64,000 nt of DNA from Alentia gelatinosa (lineage: Eukaryota; Annelida; Polychaeta; Phyllodocida; Polynoidae). The notes under the pieces were generated by a model. That model saw only the letters and a program-made list of their open reading frames with translations. It did no database searches and was not told where the DNA came from. Below, piece after piece: positions 39,960 to 50,574 of the stretch (positions within the stretch are counted from its first letter, which is position 1; the number at the start of each line of letters is the position of its first letter). The stretch spans positions 61,754,841-61,818,840 of the forward strand of contig OX465584.1 of the NCBI GenBank assembly GCA_950022655.1, in the 5' to 3' direction. A program made the position numbers and the translations under genes.

Positions 39960-40350
39960 TAGTAACCTAACAGACCCCCGTTTGTTTGTACAGATTCTTT
40001 ATGGATGTGTAAGGATAAACAAGGCTCTCTCGCACAGCCTAAAAAACCCCACTCGGGGATCAATACGCATGCTACGCTAATGTGTGTCCTACGTGCCTCC
40101 CCACGGGGCAATACGGCACGAGTACGGCATCCCACCCCCTGCGATACACATCACACCTCGCAGAAATCCATACCTCACAGTGTGCGGTATGCGCCACCAC
40201 GCCGCCTCTTGTGGTAAAAGCCCGCCTGAAATGTAGAAAAATGCGCGGTGCTGGCACGCGTAAGGATACTCCTTAAGGTGATACAACACGTGCACCTTTT
40301 ACGGCAATACGACGCGATGCTACGGGTCTGTAATGGTGTCCCTTTAAACC
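39960..40350. other. CpG-rich segment of unknown role
   Basis: A 350-bp stretch with many CpG and TACG occurrences (AATACGGCACGAGTACGGCA and TACGACGCGATGCTACGG). The CpG density stands out in the AT-rich flanks. Short frames overlap on both strands without domains. It could be the GC-rich end of an unrecognised transposon or regulatory DNA. Confidence 0.3.
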
Positions 40351-40354
40351 CTTC

Positions 40355-41425
40355 AGTGGCAGGAGAATGCCTTAAGGCATTGATAACTATGGAAGGAGAA
40401 TGATTTAGACATTGACAAACTATGGCAGGACAATGTCTTAAGGCATTATCGAGTTATGCTAGGACAATGCCTTAAAACATTGCCAAACTATGGCAGGACA
40501 ATGCCTTAAAACATTGCCAAACTATGGCAGGACAATGCCTTAACCCTTTAAGGACGGCTGCCTAGGGTCCAGCTACTCCCATAAGGAGGGATACTGGTGG
40601 CAGTCTGTCTGGCTACAGGACGGCCACATAATAGTTAAAACTGATATCCAAGTTTGTAATCATGCAATATGATACATAATCATAAATATTTTATTTCTTT
40701 TTAATAGAAATACTAAATATGATATTATATCTACATTTTCTGAAGATTTCATGAATATTGCTCAATTATTTCTTTGTTAAAACATTTTTCTTAATATTGG
40801 GACAATGATGCCTCAAGGCATCATGTGTCTTTAGTGCGGTGATGCCTCCAGGCATCATGCGTCCTTAAAGGGTTAAAACATTGCCAGACTATGGCAGGAC
40901 AATGCCTTAAAACATTGTCAAACTATGGCAGGATGATGCTTCAAATCATTTTCGCCTAATGGTAGGATACTGCCTTAGATATTGTCACTTTATGGCACGA
41001 AAATACCTAGATATTGCCAAGCTATGGTATGAAAGTGGCTGAAGGCATTGCCAAGCTATGTAGCGGAGTGCCTCAGACTTTGTCGTGTTATGAAAGAAAA
41101 TGCCATAAAACATTGCCAAACCGAGCAAGACAATGCCTGAAGACATTGCCAAACTATGGCAGGACAATGCCTTAAGACATTGTCCTGTTGCAGAAGAACA
41201 ATGCCTTGAGACATTGTTGCCTTATGGCAGGACAACACCTTAAACATTGCAAAACTATGGCAGGAGAATGCCATAGACATTGTTGTGCTATGGCAGGAAA
41301 ATGCCTTCAGACATTACCAAACTACGGCAGGACAATGCCTTCAGGCATTTCCAGGCTAGGACAGGACAATACCATGAGACATTATCAGGCTACAGCAGGA
41401 CAATGCCTTAAGGCAATGAACGTCT
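40355..41425. repeat. 34-bp minisatellite with TTAA in each unit
   Basis: Units carry CAGGACAATGCCTTAAAACA and TTGCCAAACTATGG. The central AATGCCTTAAGGCATT is a palindrome in the best-preserved units. The array is interrupted at 40544-40872 by a piggyBac-like MITE. Units become degenerate after about 40930. Confidence 0.9.
40544..40872. mobile_element. piggyBac-like MITE inside the 34-bp array
   Basis: TTAA (40540-40543), then CCCTTTAAGGACGGCTGCCT, and the right end CATGCGTCCTTAAAGGG, then TTAA (40873-40876). Removing the element and one TTAA restores an ordinary array unit (CAATGCCTTAAAACATTGCC). The element is inverted relative to the copy at 34260-34656. Confidence 0.9.
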
Positions 41426-42424
41426 AAAGGCATAAAATACCTTTAAGATGAAAGTCGCCCTAATTACAGTAATAAAGCGATATTCCTGTAAACGTATTAC
41501 TCTGGATAAGAACACGGGATCCGGGACGTTTATTTGGAGTTGTTCACACCGAGTTGTAAACGTCCTCGGACATGTGTGAGTATCCGGATTGTTACGTGGA
41601 CAGGTACAGCGTTTTATCTTGACTATATATACCCCCAAAACATTCATATATTTACCTTATTTAAGTTGTAAGAGCCATTTTCAGTACAATTTGGTCACAC
41701 AAGAGTCGACATGAACCGTAACTTTCGCATCCACTGTGGAATGCGGCTGTGACGTTGTCGCATAGCAACACGCATAGCAACCTGCATAGCTACACTTGTT
41801 GTCACTTGGAAACCGTGGGGAACCGGTAGGAAACCGTCAGAAAGAAAATATAGCGTTTGTTCTCTCATTGTACTCCCGTTTTAAGGTGAATGTCATGTTT
41901 ATTCACGTTTTTATTTCCGTACTTTGAACTATGTGTTTCCGTAATTCATATATTTATTTTAGATTTTGCAGTATTTCAGTGGTTTTTTTTTATGTACCGT
42001 AACGTTAGCGTTACCGATGTTGAAGCGATAGACAATGTCGGCCATTTTTAAATACTGACGTAATCCTATCAGTTGACACTGAAAAACGAAACGTGATTTA
42101 CTGCACAGCTGTGCAATACATTGTTGGGAGAGGGTGTATTAATTACGTCAGTTATGGCAGTAGGTATATAGTAAATTAATACCCCTCAATAAATACCGAG
42201 GAAAACATAAATCCTGAGGCTGGCTGCCGTAGTATTTGTGTGTAGTGCTTGGGGCTCACGCTTACCGCTCTGGGAAAGGTGCGTGGCCTTTAGAGGATTA
42301 GAGGAAAACTCTGTTCTGGTGAGAGAAAGTCAAAGTTACGAGGTGAGGCTTGGAAAAATTACTGCCCAAGGCCTTGTTCTGTCTCCGGAAACTTGGTTTC
42401 CCTATTCCTGTATACCTTCAAATG
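41426..42424. other. Unassigned region with GCATAGCAAC repeats
   Basis: At 41754-41791 GTTGTCGCATAGCAAC is followed by two further GCATAGC(AA)C-type blocks, resembling loosely spaced RFX X-box half-sites. At 41475-41615 GTAAACG and ACGTTTAC-type inversions suggest another decayed hairpin. No gene was supported. The 64-codon frame at 42238-42432 has no recognisable motif. Confidence 0.35.
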
Positions 42425-42700
42425 TGGTTTAATAACTATAATTAGCGTTATTCGCTCATCCACCATCAAACGCAAAGCCAGATCCAATGTTATCGAGTAA
42501 CTCACACTCTATGTTTTCTCCCCGTTGCGCTTTTTATATGAATTTTGTAAGAGACGATCTGATGGGTCTAAATGTCAACCTTGTGTAGTATACAGCAACC
42601 TTAGGTAGTATACATAAGTTACTCCCTCCCAGATCGTGGTGTAAGCATAGAGTGTTCGGCCTTAGGTATATAGGAATGAATGTTTCCTTACAGTTGATAG
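42425..42700 (-). repeat. Interspersed repeat, copy 2 (family with 1845-2160)
   Basis: CGCTCATCCACCATCAAACG, AGAGACGATCTGATGGGTCT and GTAAGCATAGAGTG are the inverse of blocks at 1845-2110. The copies are clearly diverged. Confidence 0.6.
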
Positions 42701-43504
42701 CTAGAGACACTCCCATGGGTTTTGCAACTAATGCTGCAAAGCAGTATTTTCCTATTTTTTGTTAGAATATCATATCTCTCAGCACATGGATCTTCATGTT
42801 TCTTCAAAAACTTTGTAGAATACTTTTAAAATGATAATCAATGAAAGATTTCCCATTTATCACCATGGACATAGTTACGGATGATTTTAAATATGTCGGA
42901 AAACAATCTATTTTCTCAACAGTTTTAACATAGGTCTGAACTATACCGAGATGATCAGTGCATGGAGTGTGGCAGTTTATGGAGGACGCCCACCTTCTAG
43001 GTTTGTTGCTCGTAGAAATGTGGGAAAAAAGTTGCTCCAGTAATATTGGATCATGTTGTGTGGTATCGCTATTCAAACGTTGTATCACTACTTTTTACAA
43101 CACCACATTTTCAGTGACATAGGTGAAAGATTCATTAGATTTTTGATTGAATATAGATGGCTACATAGATATGATGCGATCCACAAATAATCTGGAGAGA
43201 CAGTTTTGACTTGGGTCACCATTCTTTGATCAACAACACGTAGAGCAACACCCCTGGGCCCCTTGGCTCATAAAGAACAGGCTAATAACGGGAACCAGTT
43301 TTTGCCTAACCTGTTATGGTCAGAAACAAATCCTATCTGCAGGTCCATAAGGTGTACTTCCATGGCGTCGGTCTGGATGAACTTGACAACAGACCAGGAA
43401 CGGAGACCGCTTCATCAGCAGTAAGGTCGTTTCCTCATAATAATGTGCTATACAGAGACAGAGTTAGTGTGCCTGAATGAAATCAGTTCCATATTATTTT
43501 CTGT
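42701..43504. other. No gene recognised
   Basis: AT-rich. A 94-codon minus-strand frame at 42804-43088 shows no domain I recognise. A decayed hairpin may lie at 43330-43430 (GGTCGTTTCCTCATAATA resembles GGACGTTTCCTAATATTA at 20060). Confidence 0.4.
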
Positions 43505-43965
43505 CGGGAATACATTGACAATAATGACTGGTTTTGTGTACGAGTGGACGTGATCTCCGAGGACTACAACTACAAGGAGATTACAGTCACTCGTATAAAA
43601 ATCAGTTGTAATTATATTCATTACCCACTTACAAGATTAATAACAAATCTATTGCAATTAAAAGTTTCTGCAAGACATTTAGTTCCAGACACCACAGCAC
43701 TGTCAAGTGTGGCAGTAATTCGTTGTAGACTTACACTAATAATACAGTTCGCCATTAACGTGTGACTTTAGCATGCAAAGTGGGTTATGACAGTGATTTC
43801 TGATGGTAAATAAGATCATCACGATTAATTCTAAATAATTAACATCAAATGAACATTCAATAAAGAAATTATTTCGAAGTACATGGTGATTCAACCTCAT
43901 TATGGACAGGACTATTTTTCCGGAATCTCCTACAGGAGATTCTGACATGTCAGAATCTCTGGGTA
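43505..43965 (-). repeat. Interspersed repeat with terminal hairpin, copy 2
   Basis: Inverted relative to 7478-7943. The hairpin at 43512-43612 has ATAATGACTGGTTTTGTGTA at its left arm and an eroded right arm, with GGAGATTACAGTCACTCGTA. TTCATTACCCACTTACAAG is the shared border. The body keeps AGTCCTGTCCATAATGAGG in inverse orientation. Confidence 0.75.
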
Positions 43966-44034
43966 GCTAACTCCAAGTGCCCAATACATTTCCTATGGAG
44001 ACTCCGTAATAGGTGGGTAATGAATACTGAGTTC

Positions 44035-44384
44035 GGAGTCTTCTCTAACCTACTAGACTCAGATGTCTGTTTCTGGCTGAGGAATCTCTCTCTCCCTTTC
44101 CTGTCCTACATGTCATCCATACAGAATTAAAACAGGCTTCAATCGATCGTGACAAAATTAACTTGAGCCGAGCAGGCCCGCCAGCAGCCAGGCAGCGAAA
44201 TGCACAGCTTTCCCGCCAGATCCTCGCTGATCGATGAATGGCGCGAAAAGCTGGTGTTAAAAGTCGTCTGCCGCTCGTCTTTGCCGCCGGCTGGCTACGC
44301 TCGGTCGCTAATGGCGGGGTTAAAGCCACATGATAGCGCCAAGCCTCCTCCATGCATGCTGTGTGTGGGAATGTTTTTAAAGGG
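44035..44384. other. GC-rich unique segment crossed by a 190-codon minus-strand frame
   Basis: The stretch 44160-44340 is GC-rich (CCCGCCAGCAGCCAGGCAGC and TTTGCCGCCGGCTGGCTACG) with no match to local repeats. A minus-strand frame (44045-44617) crosses it into the next MITE but has no recognised domain. Open frames on the other strand overlap it, as expected in GC-rich DNA. It is not called as a gene. Confidence 0.3.
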
Positions 44385-45103
44385 GGGGCGTCCACCAACC
44401 ATGACAAGGCTACGACAAGAGCCGGAAAGGAAGTTCCAATCGGCGGCTTGTCGCAGCCTTGTCGTAAGAAGGGGTGCTCTGCGACAGCGTTGTCGGGACG
44501 TGTCGTAGACGTCGCTGGGTCCCGTAAAAAGACGTCCATGGTCCCGACATACAAGGACAGTGATATCGAGGAAACGACCACACTCCATGACAAGGGTCCA
44601 GTCGTGGGAAAAATCAAACATGTTTAATTTTGTTGTAACCTTTTCGGAAGGCTCCCGATAAGCTTCCAATAATGGTGGCCTTGTCATAGACTCTTGTCAG
44701 GAACTGGGGTCCACCAACCACGACAAGGCTACAATAAGGCCCAGCGTCCACCTACTACGATAGAATCGTAGACCTCCCGATATGGCACCGATACAAAATG
44801 TCAAAATCGGTGCCATATCGGGAAGGTGCAAAATCGTAGACATATGTCTAGACAAGCCAATCCACCATGCGTTGTATGGGTTTTTTATCGGTGTCTAATC
44901 GCAGAAACGTGGTCAACTGCCCCGATATCAGGTAACCTTCTGACGCGATTTTGTTTTCTATCGGGAGGTGCATCGTAGACCATATCGGTGCCATATCGTA
45001 GTAGGTGGACGCCGGGCCTAAGGCATCCAATCATAGGCCAGTCATGGACCTTGTCGGGAAGGCATTGCCATAGCCTTGTCGTGGTTGGTGGATGCCCCCC
45101 TTA
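44385..45103. mobile_element. MITE with CGTCCACCAACCA ends, carrying a nested MITE
   Basis: GGGGGGCGTCCACCAACCAT at the left and TGGTTGGTGGATGCCCCCC at the right are inverted. Inside, ACGACAAGGCTACGACAAG-type words recur in both orientations. A 281-bp PIF/Harbinger-like MITE (44738-45018) sits within it. Partial relatives are at 9775-9911 and 45104-45510. Confidence 0.75.
44738..45018. mobile_element. PIF/Harbinger-like MITE, copy 2 (281 bp)
   Basis: GGCCCAGCGTCCACCTACTA and the inverse GTAGGTGGACGCCGGGCC bound the element. TAA flanks both sides (44735-44737 and 45019-45021), the 3-bp TWA duplication of PIF/Harbinger. Same length as the copy at 11891-12171. Confidence 0.88.
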
Positions 45104-45510
45104 AAGGGGGCCATCAACCAACCATGACAAGGCTACAACAATGGGTTTCCGACAAGGTCCACGATTGGCCTACGATTGTAGGCCATGTTGTGGTTGGTTG
45201 ACCCCAGTTCCCGACAAGAGTCTACGACAAGGCAACGACAAGGCCACGATTGGAAACTTGTTGGGAGCCTTCCAACAAAGCTACAACAATAACGAACATG
45301 TTCAATTTTTCCTAAGACTGGACCCTTGTTGTGGAGTGTCATGGCGTGTCAGGAGCATGTCACAGAGGTCTAAGATGGATCGTGCACTTCCCAAAACGCC
45401 TCAACAATGCTGTCGTAAAGCCCCAGTTCTTAGGACAAGGCTGCGACAAGCGCCGATTGGAACTTTATTGTTTATGCTTGTCGTAGCCTTGTCTTGGTTG
45501 GTAAACATAA
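45104..45510. mobile_element. Second ACGACAAGG-family element
   Basis: GGGGGCCATCAACCAACCAT at the left and CCTTGTCTTGGTTGGTAAAC at the right form imperfect inverted ends. The interior repeats CTACGACAAGGCAACGACAA-type words. It abuts the previous element head to tail. Confidence 0.65.
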
Positions 45511-45519
45511 GCCACCGTT

Positions 45520-45757
45520 CTTGATTCTATTTAAATTTAGATGAAACATATTTTTCAGTACATCTCCTATGCAAATCAAACAAATGTAAATTAGCCTATG
45601 ATACCTATTAAAATTGGGGAAAAAAACTGGACAAAACCTCAAATTTATTCATTCAGAAATAGAAGGAATCCAAGGAAACCAGTTTTGGCGGATTATTGAC
45701 AATATTCACAAAATCACCAAGTTGCGCCTGCATGAATTTCCGATATGCTTTTAACTG
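45520..45757 (+). mobile_element. 3' fragment of the TTAA-flanked MITE
   Basis: GCAAATCAAACAAATGTAAA, GGACAAAACCTCAAATTTAT and ATTTCCGATATGCTTTTAA correspond to the right part of the elements at 5598-6966 and 32689-33213. The left half is missing. Confidence 0.65.
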
Positions 45758-45759
45758 CG

Positions 45760-47078
45760 AAGAGCAAAAGGTGAAACCCAATAATCCACATCAAAAGGCG
45801 TGATATCTGCAAAGTCCGGCTTCAACACACGCGAGGTGTCGCTGCAGTGTTCTGGGGAAGCGGAACTCATTCATATCTGCCATCTTTATTTTGCGTCGTA
45901 ATTATGGCCTATGGCTGAATGAAGAGGGAAAATGTGTCCGGCTTTGAAAAGAACTGATGTTACTCGCAGCTCGCATGAAGATTTGACAATAATGTCGAGT
46001 TTGTTCTCTCTGGTTGTGTTTAGCAGAAACAAAGAAGCATGACACTGTGAGAAAATGTCAAATTCCAATCGTGGGACATTTATTTATAAAGGACTTATTC
46101 AAATGGCTTCCGCCATTCTCTATGCTTAACTTGATTACCGAACTTCAGAAAAGCTGTGTTTGTAACTTTTAGATAATAGGGCAGAAATGGGGCATTCCAC
46201 AAAGATATTAAACTAATTTTGAGGCAGATTGTGTAAATCCAATAGAGATCTTTAAGTGGTTCTTCCACCATAACGCCCGATCTAAGCCGATCCTAGGTTC
46301 TCTTTTTAAGTACTCGGTGAATTTGTTTCCAGGCCAGTTCTCGAGTAACAAGATATGGGACTGCCTTTTTTCCCAGTCATAGTTTTTTTTCCATTCTCAG
46401 CAGCCTACAAATAAACCTTACTCCGGCCTCCAAAGGGACACAGTCGAGGCACTGGGCCTGTGGCTTCCCCTTTAGTACTCCAATGGTCCACTCTCCTAGC
46501 AGAGATCTTGCGCTCTACTTCCTGTGGTTGCTTATGTCTCTGCCTCAACCTGCCTATTTGGGCTCAATTCTGGCCCATACGCCTGTTTTTGAAATATCCT
46601 AAATTCTGAGGACTTTTGGGGATATTTTGTGTTCTACTTATAAATAAAAATGAAAATATTTATATGGTAATAATATACACCTATTTCTATTATTTGTTAT
46701 ATCAAATTAGACATAGTCATAGGGATTATTTTCCTCAGTGGAAGGCACCTCATGTGTTGCAGGGTTTTGTTTGTCAACATGTCACATGTGCTTCCTTGAA
46801 GGGGCAGTCTTATCAACTGTGAATTCAGATTATAAATTGGTTTAAAGTTGAAAAAGAAACAACTGGATTACCTCTGGAGCTCATTTAACAATTCCTGTGT
46901 TTCCCAACTCATAATATTTTATTTGTGCGAATTCATCCTGTGAGATGGGCCTCCGCCATCAACTCTTCGCGAGTCCGAGAGGGCGGAATCATTCTGACAG
47001 AAAAAATTATATATTTTTTCATAATATTTTAGATGTTTGAGTTTTAAAAATTTCCTTGTGGATACCATGAGAACCAGC
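45760..47078. other. No gene recognised
   Basis: About 1.3 kb of unique-looking, mostly AT-rich sequence with no repeat boundary I can define. TCCTAGCAGAGATCTTGCGC and CTCTACTTCC at 46493-46521 resemble a stretch at 53910-53935, suggesting one more weak interspersed repeat. Confidence 0.4.
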
Positions 47079-47080
47079 TA

Positions 47081-47379
47081 TGACGTCACTGTGTTGGGGC
47101 AGAGATTAAGCCAGCGTTAGTGCCGCGAAAGATCTGGGGGGAGAGTGCCAATGGTCATTCCTGTGAGTGGGTGGGTGGGCGGGAGTGTGGCTTGGTGGGT
47201 GGGTGGGTGGGTCTATGCCCTCGGGAGTAGGGGGGGAGGTGGGGTGGCCAGTCGACCGTCCAGAGACAACCCGCTCGGTCACGACACTAGCACTGCGGTC
47301 CTGATGGCCCTTTTATGACGTCAGGCACCACGTGACCTGCACTGTTCCGCTCGGCGACCAATCAAATAGTTTCTCTCAT
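47081..47379 (+). promoter_or_regulatory. G-quadruplex, CRE, E-box and CCAAT promoter-like block
   Basis: Two TGACGTCA palindromes (47081-47088 and 47316-47323), an E-box CACGTG (47329-47334) and a CCAAT box (47358-47362) lie with two perfect one-base-loop G-quadruplex motifs (GGGTGGGTGGGCGGG at 47169-47183 and GGGTGGGTGGGTGGG at 47197-47211). Local CpG and GC content are high. The spacing of CRE, E-box and CCAAT within 50 bp resembles animal core promoters. An ATG follows at 47380. Confidence 0.5.
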
Positions 47380-47433
47380 ATGGAGGACGGTATGGCTGGA
47401 GCGCCAAGTGTCAATGTCTGCTGCTGCATTTAG
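47380..47433 (+). CDS. 17-codon ORF after the promoter-like block
   Basis: ATGGAGGACGG begins a very short frame ending at TAG 47431-47433, with three consecutive Cys codons and Ile last (a CCCI C-terminus). A GT after CCAA near 47406 could act as a weak donor. It may be the start of a first exon, an upstream ORF or chance. No homology is recognised. Confidence 0.15.
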   Translation: MEDGMAGAPSVNVCCCI

Positions 47434-47554
47434 TGAATTGTATTTTTATTTACATCAAATTGTCTTGTTCTGATTTCGTGTTTGAATTATAAAAGATTTG
47501 GTCCCATTGTTGAACTCAACACTTTATGAATGTGTTTCGGATAGTTCTTGTTCA

Positions 47555-47751
47555 TTATCTCACCCCTGGCACAAGAGGCCATAAAAATAACATAAGATTA
47601 AATGCTCAACGATCAACCTTGTAAAGTGACAATACTATGCCGCGGCCATGGCGTAGTGAATGTGAGATGATGTCATATGGATTTGCTAGGTATAGTTGAG
47701 CTTTTCTGATATTCTGATTCTATCTAATGCCATAGGAAGGGGTGAGATAAA
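47555..47751. repeat. TTATCTCACCCC-bordered element with internal dyad
   Basis: TTATCTCACCCCTGG and GGGGTGAGATAAA bound about 197 bp. Inside, ATGCCGCGGCCATGGCGTAG is itself a dyad, as in the related element at 26476-26605. A small hairpin with CTCGGCTTTTCCTCGATGAT follows at about 47810. Confidence 0.68.
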
Positions 47752-47879
47752 TCCAGATCTGCACTTGAATCATAAAATAGACAATATTTCACTTATTTGG
47801 ATGTGCCATAATCATCACTCGGCTTTTCCTCGATGATGGTTCTGGGACTTACAAACTCATGGAGTATTGGCTATTTATG

Positions 47880-48830
47880 TTTCTCGATGAAGTTCTATAT
47901 AAGTATTATATGACAAAGCTGAGTGGCTCTGAATCGTTCCCAGATGCTCCGAGTCGCCCCAAGTAGCTCTGGACTGCTCTGTAACATTTCGAGCTGTCCC
48001 GAGTAGCTCTGAACTTTTCTGCGACGCTCCGAGTTGCCCCGAATGCCTCCGAATTCTTCCGAGCCTCTCCGAGCAGTTCAAACACCAAAGCTCGACTTAA
48101 ACACGAGACATAACCTTTATAAATATGACTCTGATAGTTCTTGTTCAGCATTCATTTGACATAGCTGAATGGTTCCGAATTGTTCCGAGTTGCCCCGAGT
48201 TGCTCCGAATCGTTCCGAGACGCTCCAAGTTGCCCCGAGTGGCTACAAATCGTTCCGAGACGCTCCGAATTGCTCCAAGTGGCTCCGAATTTTTCTAATA
48301 CGCTCTGAGTTGCCCCGAGTGGCTCCGAATTCTTCCGAGACGCTCCGAGTTGCCCCGAGTGGCTCCGAATGCTTCCGAGTTGCCTTGAGTGCCTCTGAAT
48401 TCTTCTGACCCTCTCCGAATTATTCCGAGCCTCTGCGAGCAGCTCATAGTTCAAACACCAAAGCTAGACATAAACACGATACATTACCTTTATAAATATA
48501 ATTCTGATAGGTCTTGTTCAGTATTCATTTGACATAGCTGAATGGCTTCGTATTGTTCCGAGTTGCCCCGAGTGGCTCCGAATCGTTCCGAGACGTTCCG
48601 AGTTGCCCCGAGTGGCACCGAATCGTTCCGAGACGTTCCGAGTTGCTCTGAGTGGTTCCGAATCGTTCCGAGACTCTCCGAGTTGCCCCGAGTGGCTCCG
48701 AATTCTTCCGAGTTGCCCCGAGTGCCTCCGAATTCTTCTGACCCTCTCCGAATTGTTCCGAGCCTCTGCGAGCAGCTCATAGTTCAAACACCGACGCTCG
48801 ACTTAAACACGAGACATTACTATAGACTGA
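47880..48830. repeat. Nested minisatellite (CCGAGTTGCCCCGAGTGGCT units)
   Basis: Short units built from CCGAGTTGCCCCGAGTGGCT and CCGAATCGTTCCGAGACG repeat within three higher-order blocks of about 340-365 bp. Each block ends with a non-repeated phrase (AGTTCAAACACCAAAGCTCG, then CTTTATAAATAT). Frames stay open for 70-100 codons on both strands, giving Ser/Arg/Glu-rich peptides. This is a property of the repeat. Confidence 0.9.
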
Positions 48831-49339
48831 GCTCTTAACTATAATCTAGGTCATCGGATCTGCCCGTCAACAATCAGCAAGTCATCATTTATTTACAGAG
48901 GCTGGCCGACATGGCTGCATGATAATCTAATCAAGGCGAAATCATAATCGAGTCTTGGGCTTTCTCCGAAACACTTGTCGCTATAGCACACTTCTGACTA
49001 GCGTTTATATATCAAAAACTATTGGAAATATACTTTTATTACTAATATTTTATTGGAGAAAAACATCCTATGTCACGAAATGAAAAAAAAAAATTGAATG
49101 AAAAAAACCCTATTATATTAAGGTCCATTCACACTGTGCGACTATAGGATATTGCGACTGGGTACTTCTAGCCGCCGACTAGTGGTACCTAGCTAGAGAA
49201 TGGTCGCATCTAATTGCTTGCGACTGGGCATACCGGGTACGCCCCATCGCCTACTAAGGGGGGGGGGGGGGGATTGCCGTACATTGCCGGACATTCCATG
49301 GATTGGCGATTTTTAATTTACTTAGAAATAAGAGCAGCA
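48831..49339. other. No gene; contains a G run
   Basis: A run of about 15 G at 49258-49273 is flanked by GCCCCATCGCCTACTAAGG and ATTGCCGTACATTGCCGG. GTGCGACTATAGGATATTGC and GGTCGCATCTAATTGCTTGC suggest a decayed inverted-repeat element at 49130-49240. Confidence 0.4.
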
Positions 49340-49640
49340 GATTTAACACTGACACTTCACCCCCAGATGTGGGAGATTTACTGCTATATCAAAGGCCAGT
49401 CCTTCTCATACCATGTCTATGTAGTGTGGTGTACAGTCACTTTTCTCCTTCATCCCCAGCAGTGGTAGATTTACTGTTGTACCAAGGGCCAATCCTTCTC
49501 ATAGTATGTCTATGTGGTGTATGAATTAGAACAATTTTCACCTCATTGAATGTACAGGGATGAGATTACTACCTGAAATCCCCTCAGAGAATTGATCACC
49601 ACCCATGTGATGTAAAGGCAGTAGGAAAAGGCTGAAAAGT
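49340..49640 (+). mobile_element. SINE body dimer with tail
   Basis: Two tandem copies of the roughly 90-bp body (GATTTACTGCTATATCAAAG and TTTCTCCTTCATCCCCAGCA) are followed by the tail also seen at 35041-35165 (GATGAGATTACTACCTGAAA and ACCACCCATGTGATGTAAAG). No tRNA head is visible. It links the SINE at 12300 to the array at 61205. Confidence 0.7.
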
Positions 49641-50007
49641 GAAGAAGTTTGAAAGGACTTGTAATGTAGACCTGACGTAAAATCATTGATACTTCACTAA
49701 ACAAGTGGAAATCTAAAATATATGGACTCTTTAAATTTGGACTCTCATTTCGTACATGTACGAGTCAAAAAAAAGAATTCCGCATTGAAAAACGAACAAT
49801 TATCCAGTTTATCAAGTTCTACTTAAACAACAATTATTCAATTCACCAGTTCAAGTTCTAAACAATTGTGTAAATATTCGCACGAGAAAAATATAGCTCA
49901 TATATACAGCTTCTGTGCACCATGTACTATATTAATACACGTAAAATGACTTTCGCCCAAGAACGACTCACTGTGTACTTAATAAAATACCATACTGAGA
50001 TTGTTAA

Positions 50008-50042
50008 CCTTGATAAAGGACAACTAAGTCCGAAACGTTGAC
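50008..50042 (+). ncRNA. Degenerate hammerhead-like motif
   Basis: TTGATAAAGGAC, a short loop, then GTCCGAAACGTTG mirrors the minus-strand motif at 28081-28125. The conserved CTGATGA is mutated to TTGATAA, so it would be inactive. The stem has changed from GGAT/ATCC to GGAC/GTCC, preserving pairing. Confidence 0.35.
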
Positions 50043-50450
50043 TGCTTCAGGGTTATACTGTCTACCTTACTAGTATTCTAAAATATATGTATTTATCATC
50101 CACCTGATACAAAGTCAACATATATAGGCTAACTGGTCGACAAGATTGTTAGAGTTTAGCTTAACAGCAGTTTAGCATATATATAAAGGTTGAATCTTTC
50201 CGTTTCCTGGGACAAAATGCAGTTAAATGACTGTAATTTCCTACCTTTGCATTATTTCTAAATAATAGAACAGCCAGTGTTTGTGAAATCCATGTCAGTG
50301 CCTTCAACAGGCGGAAAAACTCCCCAAAATGGTTGTTTCAAATGTGCAGTACTTCTCACTGAGAGGCCAGGCACCAGTGTATTCAATATGGCCGACATGA
50401 TTAGAGGTGGTTAGAAATGGTGAAATTCATCGATCGTAGCTTTTGGACAT
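50043..50450. other. No gene recognised
   Basis: Sequence after the retroelement motif. TATTTATCATCCACCTGATA at about 50091 is another copy of the hairpin border motif. Otherwise nothing specific. Confidence 0.4.
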
Positions 50451-50574
50451 AGGTCAACCTCGGGTAGTAAACGTCAGCCTTGACACTGCACGAAAACCAC
50501 CGTTTTATTCATATATACGCCATCACAGAAGTGCATGTATTGGCTGAATATTGACTTGTTTTCATTCATATACG

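Noticed and set aside
44045..44617. 190-codon minus-strand protein
   Set aside because: It crosses GC-rich unique DNA and part of a MITE, has no recognisable domain, and overlaps other open frames of similar quality on both strands.
47880..48830. Ser/Arg/Glu-rich proteins on both strands
   Set aside because: They are translations of the nested minisatellite. Frames overlap on both strands and end at higher-order unit boundaries.
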